A DNA stretch of 64,000 nucleotides from Cylindrodendrum hubeiense (taxonomy: Eukaryota; Ascomycota; Sordariomycetes; Hypocreales; Nectriaceae), in assembly GCA_014621425.1 (NCBI GenBank), contig JAANBB010000042.1:62001-126000 (forward strand). Direction: 5' to 3'. Below, one piece after another: positions 35,247 to 47,225 of this stretch. Position 1 is the first letter of the stretch, and each line of letters begins with the position of its first letter. The notes beneath the pieces are model-generated. The model was not told the origin of the DNA and did no database searches. It was given only the letters and a program-made list of their open reading frames with translations. The position numbers and the translations under genes were made by a program.

Positions 35247-36489
35247 ATTGGCAGTATTGTTAGAGCCAGTCTAGAGCAGAGAGGTGCAATTGGATGGAAT
35301 GTAGGCTGTTTGAATGTCATTCTTCAGAAAAGGATCATGTCCTTTTGTATCAACTCGTCGGTGTGTGTTTCGCGGGGTCGCGCGGGGAAGCGTGTGGAGA
35401 AATCCGGGGGAGGGGCCATGAATCTGGGGTCATGCAGCCCAGCAGCCCTGTATCACGGAATTGTTTTCTCTTCTTCCCGGACGAGACAGGGCCACATCGT
35501 TGGCACTAGTCGAGAAGTGGCCAGTTTGGCTTTGTTAGTGAATGAGGTCGCTTACGGAAGTAGACCCGATTAGTATCAGTGCGACTGCGGTTGGAGTCTA
35601 CTAGCTAACTTCATCCTCTCCCCGCACGCTCTGTAGCCGAGATCATTGCGTTGTGCCCAATCCCCACGTACGGCCACTTGAAGGGCCTCCGGAGAGACAT
35701 GCATCGCTCCGTGATCACTAGTTGTCCCCTCTCGAGTCAGACTAACAAATTGTGCCTACAAGGCCATCCTGTAAGGAGTCGCCATGAAGCTCAGTAATTT
35801 AGACCTGTTCGAATTCGTTGGTTGGAATTATCGACTGTCGTTTAGACAGAATTTAGTTCAGCAGACCGATTTCCGATGCCCACCTCTTCCAGGGATGATG
35901 CAAAAATCATCCGTGAAGTGGCGCCTGGGGTGCGAGTATCGGTCAGACTCACCCTTGGCCAGGCTCGAGGTACTAGCATATTGGTAAGAAAAAGAACAAC
36001 CATACGTGATATGGAGATCATGTCGCTTCGTCTGTGGGACTTTGAGATAGCGTCCAGGAATGCTCTTGCTACCGTGATCGTTAGAAATCATATCATTCTT
36101 CGACTCATTAACATACCATCAAGTTGCAGCAAAAAGATTAGTATCATTCGAAAGAAACTGAGGTGTTCAGGGAAATCCCACTAAGACTTAACTAAACTTA
36201 GGATGATGGTGGCAAGACAGTGAGAATAGATAACACCAAGGGGTTACAGACACCTATTTTCAAGTCCCAGTATTTTATATGAGTATCCTAATTCCATTAC
36301 GAATGCGAATCGGATAACGCAGTCGGTGAAAGACCTCAATTTCAGAACTCTGGTGTGGACGCCACGCGTGATGGAATGGTAGCTTAATGACTCGACAGTG
36401 ATGAGGTTTCACGAGGAAAGAGACGATGCAAGACAATTGAGCGAAGCAAAGTTTGACTAGAATGGCAGTGATATACATCCGTGCCTAAT
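35247..36489. promoter_or_regulatory. Intergenic region upstream of the sugar transporter
   Basis: About 1.2 kb holding the promoter of the transporter (right to left) and the 3' end of the dehydrogenase gene. No gene is supported; open frames at 35085-35573 and 35876-36184 lack motifs. Confidence 0.5.
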
Positions 36490-37612
36490 CTACGCCTTGC
36501 CGTCCAAACGGCGGCCAGCCTCATCAAAGTCAATCTTCTGGCCCGAGTTCATACTCTCCTGCAGTGCACAAGCAATCTTGACAGCTTGAACTGCCCCATA
36601 CAGCTTAAAGGGCAGCTCGGTGTTGTCGAGACATGCAGCAGTAAACTCGTTCGCCTCGGCTACAAAGGCATACTCAAAACGGCTATAGTAGTTAGGTGGA
36701 ATCTCGCGTCGCACCCCTGTGGGCTCATGGATCTCCACCAAATTCTGATGAGGGTTCGCATTTACCGCAATCTTGCCCTTGGTACCGATGATCTCAGTTA
36801 CATCGTGCTGGCCAGCGGCCATCATGCGTGACGAATAAAGGTATGCCACCTTGTCGCCCCAGAACTCAATGACGCCAATGCCGTTATCAACATCCTTATG
36901 CTTTCGAAGGTCGGGCTCAACAGCGCAAATGCCCATGGCCACCACACTCTTGACGATAGAGTCCTGGCCAAAGCACCATAGCGCCAGGTCGATATCGTGA
37001 ATATTACAGTCCACGAAGATGCCGCCGCTGAACTCGGCATAAGAAACAAAGAATCCCGAGGTGTCGAGCATGTCGCACGTTTGAGATCGGAATACAGAGG
37101 GGCTGCCGATAGCGCCACCTTTTGTGCGGGCCATGGCGTCTCGATAAGAAGCATCAAAACGGCGAGAGAAGCCGCACATAACCTTCAGGTGAGGCTTTCG
37201 GTTGGCAACATCAACGACAGACTGAGACTACAACTCACAAGTTAGCAATCTATTGGAAAGTTTTCTTATATAGTGGAAATCTTACAATCTCGGCACTCGT
37301 GCTAAGTGGCTTTTCGCAAAGGACATGCTTATCGGCTTCCATTGCCTTTATAGCATTTTCAGGATGTGCGGCAGTGACCGTCGCAACCACGACAGCTTCC
37401 AGACCAGGATGCTTTAGCATCTCGTCATAGTCCGTATAGATACTGACACCAAAGGGCTCGAGAGTCTTCTTGGACCACTCGACTTCCTGCGGGTCGGGCG
37501 TGAAGGCCGCGACCAGCTCGGCGCGCGGGGTTCGGTTGAGGAAGTTGAGGGCATGCCGAGCGCCCATGCGGCCAAGGCCGGCGCAGGCGACCTGGAGCTT
37601 GCGAGGAGCCAT
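36490..37612 (-). CDS. Gfo/Idh/MocA-family NAD(P)-dependent dehydrogenase (inositol 2-dehydrogenase-like)
   Basis: Two exons on the minus strand, 37612-37286 and 37227-36490, give 354 residues. The N-terminal Rossmann loop is GLGRMG (12-17), and the family motif EKPLS (100-104) carries the conserved lysine. The C-terminal half has the substrate-site pattern IHDIDLALW, with aspartate and histidine placed as in myo-inositol 2-dehydrogenase. These enzymes oxidise sugars or cyclitols at a ring hydroxyl, or reduce the ketone. Inositol, glucose-type or uronate substrates are all possible. It lies between the sugar transporter and the aldo-keto reductase, transcribed in the same direction, which supports a role in the same route. 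Confidence 0.92.
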
Positions 37613-38289
37613 GATAGAGCAAATTTATTTGAGAGGAAGAACGGATTCAGTTGCTTCAGCTAGTAATTGCTTAAAAAGGAATTCGCAGCGTTGTAAGGAT
37701 TTGCAATTGAAACCAATGTCATCTACTCGTTGGCGTCGAGCTTGAGAATCAACTCTATGTACGATCTAGGAGGGTCTTATACCACACACGCTGACCGTCG
37801 GAGCTTCAACCGCCGAAAGAAAGCTCTGGAAAAAGATTCCGTTGTGTTTGCTAAGGCTGCTTTCTGACATATCGCGAATGTGAGGACAAGCACGGGAAGG
37901 GGAGACCAGGCTCTAGCAGTCAACCGGTGCTATGGTACCGACGTGTACTTACAGCATACGGAAATTTCGAGGTGTCCAATGACGGCGAGAACAGATTCTC
38001 CAAGTTCCTTAATTCGACAACGGAGTCTGAGAAGCTTAAAATCCGGAGGCTGGTGGATCCTGGCTGGTCTAGCCACCTCGCATCCCGGATTTCATCACTG
38101 GCTCATCCCGCACTCTTCCGCTCTGCACCCCGGAATGGCAAAATGCCGGACAATTCACAATTTTGAGTGGTAAGCAATTGTATACTTTTAGTACAGAAGC
38201 GAAATGGAAACGCAGTGCTCAAGAAACGATTGCTCTTTAGTGTACAGACTACAGGAGGAGTCAAGTGTCCGTCTTGCCCGCAACCCCAA
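37613..38289. other. Intergenic region, promoter of the Gfo/Idh/MocA gene
   Basis: About 680 bases between two minus-strand genes. Nothing beyond an expected promoter and terminator is recognised. Confidence 0.5.
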
Positions 38290-39509
38290 TCATGTCAACC
38301 AGTTTCCTTCCTCATCCTCCCAACCAAAGTCCACCTTGGACCATCCTAGAATCGTCATCTTTCCATCCAGCTCCACGTGCATAGGTTCTATATCTTCTGC
38401 AATCCTGTACGCCTGCATAATTTTGTGTGCTGCATTCATTACGGCCATTTCCTTGTCGTCAAGGGTGACAAGCCTAATGTTCTCGGCGATCCGTCGCTCC
38501 TTGCTGCTCTTAGGGATGACGGTGATGCCGCGTTGCACAGCCCATGACAGCGACACTACCCCGGCAGAGCAGTTCTTTGCCTTCGCAATGTTGGTGAACA
38601 GGTCATGGGTGAGAATCTGATTATTGGTGCCCACACGCTCTCCTCCCATGGTGCTATAAATGGGTTATTCGGGGTCAGCTCATGCACCCCAACTCAACGG
38701 ATGGCGCCTTACCTCCAACTCATCACAAGGATTCCCTTCGACTCGCAGTAGGGCACTAGCTTCAAGTTCGGGTTGAGAGCGTGGAGCTCGATCTGGTTGA
38801 CGGCCGGCACGATCGTGGCACTCGCTAATAGCACGTCCAGTGTTTTCTGCGTAAAGTTGCTTACGCCAATGGCTTTGCACTTTGGCCCTACCAGACCCTC
38901 CATCATCTTCCACGTGTCGACAAAGGTTGGACCCTCGTTGATGCGGAGCGGCTTCAAGTCAGGTGCGGGCGTACTAGCACAGGGCCAGTGCATGAGGAGC
39001 ATGTCAATGTAGTCTAGCTTCGTATCTTTGAGCGAGATGCGCAATGCCTCGCCGGGATCATGGTGCAAATGGCTCCAGAACTTGGTTACGACGGTGATCT
39101 CCTCACGAGGTACACCACTAGCGCGGACGGCTCTTCCGACGTCGGATTCAACGCCATAATGCTGGGCAGTATCGATGAGTCGATAGCCACTTTTTAAAGC
39201 GAAGATGAGGGACTTTTCAAGCGCATCTGCGTCCTCGGTCCCGAACGTGCCTAGAGTCAGAGCCTGGTATTAGCGTATTTCGTGTTGTGTGCCGGGTCTA
39301 CATAGTTGGCGAAAATGACCCAACAACCACTAAAGTTCTTGCTTACCCTGCCATGTACCCAAGCCAACCGCTGGAAACTGATCTCCTGATGTGAGAGTAA
39401 TACGTGTTAGTAGACTAGGTTTACACCTCTGTATAACGCAACACCACCATCGGTGAGGCAAGGAGAACTTACCATTATTCAATGTGAACGTCTTAGTACA
39501 CGCGGACAT
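38290..39509 (-). CDS. Aldo-keto reductase
   Basis: Four exons on the minus strand (39509-39473, 39385-39347, 39250-38713, 38653-38290) give 325 residues. The first two exons are only 37 and 39 bases and encode the opening strands (FTLNNG, DQFPAVGLGTWQG). The catalytic tetrad is complete: D52 and Y57 in DTAQHYG, K82 in VVTKFW and H113 in LLMHWP. The cofactor pocket motif IPKSSKERRIAEN fits NADPH binding. Such enzymes reduce aldoses or ketoses to polyols, or act on glycerol and related carbonyls. The gene is divergent from the VOC gene 590 bases away and shares direction with the dehydrogenase and transporter, so a shared sugar or polyol route is likely. Confidence 0.93.
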
Positions 39510-40100
39510 GGTTTCAAATTGCGGGGTCTGCTTCGGTATGCTGAGGACACACTACTGCTGTAGGTACTGTAGATAACAAAGTGAGGGGTAGAACGGAGTT
39601 CCTAGAGATCATTCCGGAGGCAAAGAGCCATTTGTACAAGTTTACAGCACAACAAGACAAGTTTCGGCAACATGTATTCCGTGCATGTGTACACATGCTT
39701 GTTAGGTTCGTTATTCATTTCACGCTCTTCTGGGATTGCTTATCCCGACTTGACATTATTGCCAATTCCCCCGCGATCCATGTGGGTGGAGACACACCCC
39801 GTCATTGCACAGGCGCTATACTCTCGTCGGACGCCTTCACGGATTTGTCCCGCCGCCTTTCCGGCGCCCAATTGGTACTGCAGCCAAGTCGGAGATCGCC
39901 TCCCGCTATGACTAATTCCCGGCCAGCACCGGAGGCCTGGGTTCGGCTCCCCGTAGTGTCTGCCGTAAACACGGCATATCGGGGAATGCTAAAGATTCAC
40001 ATATATTAAGATGAGCCCGATGCAAGCTGCTGGTGTTATAATCACATATTGGAACTGCTCGAATAGATCTGCTCTTTTTTCAAATTCTTCGATACCAACA
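39510..40100. promoter_or_regulatory. Divergent promoter between aldo-keto reductase and VOC genes
   Basis: 591 bases between two genes transcribed away from each other. A TATA-like element, atatattaag, lies at 40001-40010 on the VOC side, about 95 bases before its start. GC-rich CGG triplets occur near 39825-39935. Shared regulation of the pair is plausible. Confidence 0.5.
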
Positions 40101-40660
40101 ATGCCCGTCGTAAGGCTCACCTCAGCAAAGTTACCGCCTCATACTACTACCAAGCTAAATCTCTCTGTGATTAGGAATACGCCCGTCCAGTCAACCATAT
40201 TGCCGTCTCGGTCAATGACATCGAGGCTGTCACAAAATGGTACACCGATTTGCTCGGGTTTCAGATCATCGGCGGGAAGATCATGCACATTAAACGATCA
40301 GAAAGCCCCTCGGCCGGCATCTTCCAGATATATGGGGATTCACTGCACGAGGTGAAGCTGGCATATATGTCCACTGGAAATGGTGTCGGGTTCGAGGTGT
40401 TTGAGTTTTTGAACCCTGGATTCAAGAAGAACGATGTGGATTTTGAATATAACCGCTCCGGATTCTTCCATATCTGCGTCACGGATCCTAATCCTCACGT
40501 CTTGTTAGAAAAGGTTCTCAGTCATGGGGCTAGTAGGGTTGGCAATGCGGTTACATTCCCTACAGGTATTACGTGTATCTATTTCAAGGACCCATGGGGT
40601 AATGTGGTTGAGATTTTAAGCTCAAGTTTCGACAACATGGCGACTTTGGATACAGCCTAA
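40101..40660 (+). CDS. VOC-superfamily protein (glyoxalase / dioxygenase fold)
   Basis: Modelled as a 9-base first coding exon (40101-40109, Met-Pro-Val) plus 40175-40660, giving 164 residues. The splice (gtaagg...gattag) is needed because the long second exon has no ATG before its conserved opening YARPVNHIAVSVND, where the histidine is the first metal ligand of the fold. Later elements are WYTDLLGF, the second histidine in GFFHICVTD and the final glutamate in DPWGNVVEIL. This places it in the glyoxalase/bleomycin-resistance/extradiol dioxygenase superfamily, with the metal ligands conserved. Activity is unknown; lyase, epimerase and dioxygenase members exist. The micro-exon is the least certain part. 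An upstream in-frame ATG at 40011 would add 30 residues that look non-conserved. Confidence 0.83.
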
Positions 40661-41574
40661 TCTGATCCTGCAACACCACACAATAATCCAATAAAATTAT
40701 GTGGAGTATTGAAGCTCCTCACATTTCATGTGTCTCCTTTTATAGCTTTGCGTCTGACTCGGCCTATTATCAGATCACTCGCTAATATCCTATTTCTGAG
40801 CGTGGAAAGGGGATATATAACAACATGGGAGTAGCAAAGGGGCAACAGAGGCTCGTTTTCAATTTGTAGAATATGTCCAGCCTTCCTTACTAGTAATTTT
40901 CTGATATGTGCCACATGTTGGGGTCAATTGCAGGCAAAGATACGCGCGACCATATTTGTTTGTTATTGTGAACGGGCGGTGCTCTTCTCACTTGTCTGCA
41001 AATCATCAACAGCCTACGTCCAGATGTCACATTCAGCAGCCTTCGCCCGACAGGAAAATACAGCATCATTCGCTAGTGTCCATTAAAATAGTCCCATTAT
41101 TTTCTCCTTTCCCTGGTGACTACGCCCGTGTTACTTCCGCGAGAAAGGATCTTGGAGGCAGGGCAATCACGAAATGCACCACGGAATCTATCTATGGCGT
41201 GCCGGTATTTCTGGTTGTAAATGCATAATAATATGGTATTCGCACAAGAGTGCATATCCGCAAGTTTTGAACTACATTCCCGCTTGTAATGACATTGTCG
41301 CGTGGAATTTTAATGAAGGTCAGGTGTCATTCACGTATTGCAAGCGTCGCTAGCGCCGGGATGTCTCAGGAGAACTTCCGGACAGGCCCCCACTGCGGAT
41401 GCCAAATTCCGGGGTAAACAAACCATCGCCTCCGGGCCACCGGTTGGTATTCACGACAACTGTAACGTTTGATATATTTGTATATTAACACATAATTTCC
41501 CCTAACCCTTATTGTAGTTGTACTTTCTCTTCGCAATACCCCTAACAAAATCCCGGTAGCCACACAAGCACACG
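40661..41574. other. Intergenic region, promoter of the SDR gene
   Basis: About 910 bases. Near 41468-41490 the AT-rich stretch tgatatatttgtatattaac may serve as the TATA region for the SDR gene. No gene is supported. Confidence 0.5.
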
Positions 41575-42592
41575 ATGACCACCTCGAAGCCCCAGCAAGA
41601 CCCGGACCGCTATCTAAAGCACTCAGTGCAAGATCTTCTGTCTCTCAAGGGTCGCACTATTGTAATTACTGGAGGAGCTCGTGGGTTAGGTTTGGCATTT
41701 GCCCTTGCCGTTATTGAGGTTGGCGGCAACGTTGCTGTGCTAGATGCGGCCGATAAGCCACATGAGCACTTCTATCAAATCCAAAAGAACTTCGATGCCA
41801 AACTAGAGTTTTACAAGTTAGTTCAATCCCATTTGTTCGCTACAGTGGGCTAACCAATCTATTCCGAGGTAGGACGGATGTGACAAAGTACGATCAGCTT
41901 AAAAACACATTCGACCAAGTTGTTGCTGACTTTGGACGAATTGATGGTCTGTAAGTGGTTTGCAGTCGCCTTAGCCACGCTCGCCCAATCTCATTAACAA
42001 ATTACAGCATCACGGCCGCAGGAATCTGCCCGGACGAGCCCTTTCTTGAGCGTGCCCCGGAGTCAGTTGCCCGATGCATAGACATTAACGTGCTCGGAAC
42101 ATACTATGCCGCTCAGTTAGCGGCGGCTCAAATGGACAAACAGGAGCCTACCGAATTTAATCCCCGCGGTGGTTCTATTGTTATGATTGCCTCTATTGCT
42201 GCGTATGTAGCTAGTAAAGGTCAAGCTACAAGTGACTACTGCGCGAGTAAAGGTGCAGTGCTTTCATTGGCCAAGGCTCTTGGAGTTGAACTAGCTGCGA
42301 AGGGTATTCGCGTGAACAGTATATCTCCTGGGTAAGTGTACAGTTCTCAACGGGGTATCCCTTGACTAATAGCGAAAACTCCAGGTATATGGTTACCGAT
42401 ATGACGGTTGATATCTGCAAAAGGGTCCCCTTCCTCGGCGATATTATGAATACTGAGCCACCGATGAAGAGGATGGGAGACCGAACTGATCTCAAGGTCC
42501 CTGTAGTGTACCTACTTTCAGAAGCGAGTGCATATCATACGTCAGACGATATCCTGATTACAGGAGGTATCCATGCCGGTAGGCTTCTGTGA
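41575..42592 (+). CDS. Short-chain dehydrogenase/reductase (polyol / sorbose-reductase-like)
   Basis: Four exons (41575-41816, 41873-41950, 42008-42331, 42385-42592) give 283 residues. The cofactor loop is TGGARGLG (32-39), the catalytic pair YCASK is Y184 and K188, a serine sits in MIASIAAY, and the PG motif after the substrate strand is ISPGYM. The C-terminal DILITGGIHAG matches the final strand of classical SDRs. Overall layout resembles fungal sorbose reductase and D-arabinitol dehydrogenase relatives, which interconvert ketoses and polyols with NAD(P)H. Introns are 53 to 57 bases. Position between the VOC gene and a Zn2Cys6 regulator fits the proposed sugar cluster. Confidence 0.92.
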
Positions 42593-43437
42593 CGGACAGA
42601 CTTCTTAGGAATAGCCGTATTCTAGTAGTGTGACAATTGAAGTAAATAAATATTGTATCAAATTGCACATGCGCAGATTGAACCGAATCTGGACTGGACG
42701 ACGTTTTACGACGAGTTCTGCCAATTGACTCGACGAAACGGTCTTATGCGTGTCCGGTGCTCAAGATAATGGAATGCCAACGGATTGAACAGAGGGGCAC
42801 ATATACTATCTGCACTACACGGATCTCTAATGTTTTAAATGTACCTCAGATAAGTCTGTGAATGGTCACATGCGGCTTGATTGGGATCAGCTGGCGCTGT
42901 GGTTCATCGGACTGAGGGAGCCACTGGGATTATGTAGCAGTGCGCTAATGTTGACGATGCATTAGTTTGTCACGCCGCCCTGAGCTCGTCTCTGCACATG
43001 CTGTCAAGATGAATTGGTTCTTTCTCATAGAGGATATTACGGGTTCGGCATGTCAAACTATAGTTATGCTAATTAATACTGGAAGGCGGAGGAAGGGGAC
43101 CCGTCCACGAAACAATGCGACACGTTGCATTCATTGATAATCTGTGGGCTCAATACCATGACTATTCCCGTCCACCCGTCCGCTCCCCCTTTCTTAGCCC
43201 CCACCCCCACATCGGAAATCGACCAGGTTTGGGGATTTCAACAGCATCGAGTCACGCATCCTCTCCAGATTCCCCGCATCATGTACCCCACAATTATCTC
43301 CAGGTCAGCTGTTGTTCTCGGGTGTGGAGACGGCGCCCAATCTTGAACTTGTCCTCCATCCACTCTGGACGCCCTTCGATTTCCCCAAGCCTGAACTGCT
43401 ACAGTCAGGGATCTTTGCAGAAGGGGAACCTATTGTC
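42593..43437. promoter_or_regulatory. Intergenic region, promoter of the first Zn2Cys6 regulator
   Basis: About 845 bases without a supported gene. The frame of the regulator is open upstream to an ATG at 43312, so part of this region could be coding if that start were used. Confidence 0.5.
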
Positions 43438-46340
43438 ATGTCTGATCCACCCGCTGCCAAGTTCCGCAGGAAGCATGTCACCATGGCCTGCGTTCCCTGC
43501 CGCGTAGGCAAGGTCAAGGTGAGTCGCCAAACTTCGTGGCCCCGAGAGACCAACGAATGGAACCTGGGGACACGCCATTGACTTTGATAGTGTGATGGTG
43601 CATCTCCCATTTGCTCCAGTTGTGAAAACAAGGGCAAGGAGTGCCGTTATCCCACCGGCGATGACAAGCGCAAGTAAGGCTCCCTGATACCGGCACAATC
43701 ATCCGACCGACAAAGCTGATCTTCGACGTAGACTCACTCCCCGCACCGCCATAGAACTCCTTTTGAGCCGTATTGAACAGCTCTGTCAATTCATCATAGA
43801 CAACGGTCAACTGCCTCCTCCTATGGTCAAGAGAGACCATGCTGCTCTCGTAAGGGTATTCGGCCACCTGAAGCTCGCTCATAACTTCGACAATGGAGAC
43901 ACTTCAACGAATCCTCTCTCAAACAGCACTACATCTCACCGATCACCAAATCAAAATCACATGCTCGAACTGTCTCAATCACGCCACGACACATGCAGTA
44001 GAAGAACAACGGGGCAATCACTAGATAGCAACGGCTCAAGCCGTACGACCTGCGATAATGTCAACAAAGAAAGATCCACTCGTCTCAATCAAGTTGACAT
44101 GACCGCCTTTACGACCGGCAACGACCTATCGCTGTCTGTGCGACAAAGCTCCCATGATCAACCTCCAAATTGGGTATGGAATGCTACAGGAGAGCTCAAC
44201 TTCAACTTTCAGCCACCCATCACCGTCGAAGCTGATGCCTTGCTTGGTATTCTCCCCTTTTCTACGCCGGAGGAACAACAACAAGATAACCAACATGGCA
44301 ATATTCAGCAATCTGACGAGGCTCTGAGCGACACAGAGAGCACTGAAGCCCTCATTGATAAACTTTCGGAGCGAGTTGGATCGCTGCGCATTGGACCCAG
44401 TGGGCAAATACGATACTACGGTCCCTTCTCTAACTTCAATCTGATGGATGTACCTGCCCGAGATACCTCCTCTTCCTATCGCAATATCCGCGGCGATGGT
44501 AAGGAACATCTAGACCGCCTCGGCATTGGTAAAGAGGTGCCCATAGAGTTAGAAGACCACTTGGAGAATCTCTACTTTTCTTGGCAAGACCCGGCCCTCC
44601 ATGTGGTGGATCGCGATATGTTTGAGGAGGCAAAGATTAATTGGCGGCTCAATCAGGAGGAAACCCCGTATTACTCCGAGGCCCTACAAAACTCAATGTC
44701 AGTTTCAACCCACTCTCCTCAACTCACGATGCTTTTCATCCTTCTGTTAACTAATATTACCCAGATGCTCCTTGGGGGCTGCTTTCGAATCGCGACACCA
44801 TCCCACTTTTGTGACGTTCCCTAAATCTTTATCAGACTTCTTCGCAGATAGGGCAAAGGCATTACTCGAAATCGAATTAGATTCACCCTCTTTGGCGACA
44901 ATCCAGGCTATGATCATGCTAAGCGGCCATGATATTAGCAGCAAAAGGGACTCCCGGGGCTGGTTATACATTGGTATGCAATATACTACACTCCCGTGTA
45001 TACTGACAACCTGACAACCTCCCAGGGATGGCCATGCGGCTGGCCTTCGATATGGCGTTGCATCTTGACATGACTGAATACGTTGCCAAGAGATCTCTTA
45101 CCCAGGCCGAGGCAGACCTACGAAAAGATATATTCTGGGCCGCATACACTGTCGATCAGTAAGTATCCCTTTTCAACTAGCAAATACTACGGTTGCTAAT
45201 TCGCAACCCAGCATGTGGGGCTTCTATCTCGGTCGGCCATTCCGTATTAATATGGAGGATGTAACGGTTGAGAAGCCCAGGGGCGGGATAGAACCCGAAT
45301 CTGCTGGCCAATGGATTCCGTATATAGCCCCGCGATCCTTGGGAGAAAATGCCCCTATCCCAGGATATACGAACGAACTTCACCGCCAGCGAGTTTTGAT
45401 GAGCGAGATAGTAGCCCCAGTCGGCTATGCTCTGTAAGATACATTACCATATCTCGTATATGGCGACAATTTCTAATACACGCAAATAGGTACGGAAATC
45501 TAAGGATATCTAAGAGTGCCCTTCAAGTCATGAATGCCAAAACTGTTGCGGAACTCCTGGATTGGAAGGCCAGTCTACCACACGTCTTGCAAATCGACAC
45601 CAACGACTTCGAAACGCTGTATTTACCACAAGTTATATTCCTTCAGTAAGAAGTCTTCACATATTTACCAGTCACATATTAACGGCCTATTTTCTAGCAT
45701 GCAGTATCACCAGAATATTATCCACGCCCATCGACCTTGGATGTCGAGGACCTACGTCCAACCCAGCCCTCAACAGGGCCCAGGGGCTGGTCACGCCCGC
45801 AAGATGTGTATGGAGTCAGCATTCGCCATCGCCAAACTCCTCCGACTCTTTGAAACACGATACGCCCTTCGTCGAATGAGTATACAATCAATTAGCATAG
45901 TGTTCTCGGCCGCGTTGCTTCTCATCTTCGCCAATGTCACAGATTACCAATGCCAGGAAAAGTGTGACATCGGGATCCATTTGAATGCCTGTTTTCGGGC
46001 CCTTGACGAACTCAGTGTAACCTGGGGCACCTCGCAAAAAGCTAAGGAGTTTCTCGTTCTATTACAACGGCAATGGGAGCTGAAGGGTCGCTCTGGCAGG
46101 GGCCGTCGAGCTTCGTCGTCGGCTAGATCAGACCACTTACAGAGGAAACGGACTCGTTCTTCAATGGATGAAAACGCACCAAAAATGACAGTTCAGGAGG
46201 TGGTTACTCCGCCTAAAATACAACAAGAAGCTTTAGGACCCCCAGGGACAGATAACGCCGATACGGGTCTCGACTGGGACTGGATCTTCACTGGAGATAA
46301 TTACCTCGAATTCTCTCTCCGGGCTTACGATGGGTATTGA
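43438..46340 (+). CDS. Zn2Cys6 fungal transcription factor (cluster candidate regulator)
   Basis: Eight exons (43438-43518, 43591-43673, 43732-44697, 44765-44973, 45026-45158, 45212-45433, 45490-45645, 45698-46340) give 830 residues. The zinc cluster is complete and split by intron 1 after Lys27: C18-x2-C21-x6-C28-x6-C35-x2-C38-x6-C45, followed by a basic linker and a short coiled region (IELLLSRIEQL). The fungal transcription factor middle homology region occupies roughly 370-700, with typical stretches such as NSICSLGA, LYIGMAMRLAFDMALH and FWAAYTVDHMW. The C-terminus is basic, then acidic, possibly activating. Such factors bind CGG half sites. It closes a run of sugar-type genes and may control them. 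An upstream ATG at 43312 in the same frame is less likely. Confidence 0.93.
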
Positions 46341-46539
46341 TCTGTCGTTATTAAAGTTAGTATTCAAAGCATGTCACAAGACAATGCACAAATCTGTTGC
46401 GATTTACAAAACCTATGCGATCCAATATTTTGAGATGACAAATGAACCTCCAACAAGCAGGTTTAAGTGTCAAGATCAACACCTTTATATTAAATTTCAC
46501 TACTTCTTCTGCTCAGCAATACGACCGGTTATATCGATT

Positions 46540-46806
46540 TTATAATTTTACGGTTGAATCTCGATGTCTTCTCCCAATCACAGACAAAACATTGTTCCTC
46601 TCAGTCACTACTGGCCCCTCAGTTTTCCTTTGATCCATGATGGTCGCAATGGCAACAAATCGCCCAATGCCACCAACAATGACAGGACCTAAGTCCACTA
46701 TGCAGTTTAGAACGTCGCATAGCTGCGTCCGTTCTTGATCAGTTTCGGCACCGAGGAAGACGAAATAGAAGGTTCGTCGGCCAAGGAAGCCTGTGTCTCT
46801 TGCATC
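46540..46806 (-). pseudogene. Orphan reading frame, probable gene remnant
   Basis: An open frame of 88 codons on the minus strand without a suitable start codon. It has the feel of real coding sequence: GFLGRRTFYFVFLGAE, then CIVDLGPVIVGGIGRF, then an ATG-led tail. No family was recognised. It may be the last exon of a small gene or the remains of a lost one. A second frame on the same strand that starts with an ATG further upstream stops after 44 codons, so the coding status of this strand is unclear. Confidence 0.3.
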
Positions 46807-47114
46807 TCAGTGGTGTTCGATGTCACATTCGCTACCGCCATGCCGCTGGAGAGTTCACGTTGCAGATTAGGTTTATTTCTCTAGCTACTGAAAATATTTC
46901 CTTCTCCTCTGCCGTCCATTTTCTTTTGTTGTTGTGTAATTACCGTCGTGAGGGTATATAGATGCCCACAAAAGTCTCCTATGGGGCAAGACGACGTGCT
47001 AGGCTGGTGTCTATAACTAAAGAATCCCAGGTACATGATAGCTGGCTTCGACCGGAGCCGTCAGCTTAGATAGGAATAACCTGGGGCCGGGGCCACGGGC
47101 AAAAATGAAATCGT

Positions 47115-47225
47115 TGATAAGACTGGGACTCGAACCCAGGCGGATTACTCCAGTAGAATTTTTCTCGCTTCAAGCGAGCAAGCGTAAGCTTGAGTCTACC
47201 GCCTTAACCACTCGGCCATCTTACC
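47115..47225 (-). tRNA. tRNA-Leu (anticodon CAA) with intron
   Basis: The acceptor arms pair over seven bases (GGTAAGA with TCTTATC, one G-T pair), with discriminator base A, as expected for leucine. The D arm (GGCCGAGTGGTTAAGGC) and T arm (GGGTTCGAGTCCC) are canonical. The anticodon CAA is at 47192-47190. A 30-base intron (47188-47159) begins one base after the anticodon, the usual nuclear position. The extra arm is long, as in class II tRNAs. It decodes UUG. Confidence 0.95.

Noticed and set aside
40011..40100. Upstream in-frame ATG that would extend the VOC protein by 30 residues
   Set aside because: The extension lacks conserved character, and the ATG at 40101 is closer to the conserved opening.
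42593..43437. CRISPR-like or other regularly spaced array
   Set aside because: No direct repeats with constant spacers were seen here or elsewhere in the window; the organism is also a eukaryote.
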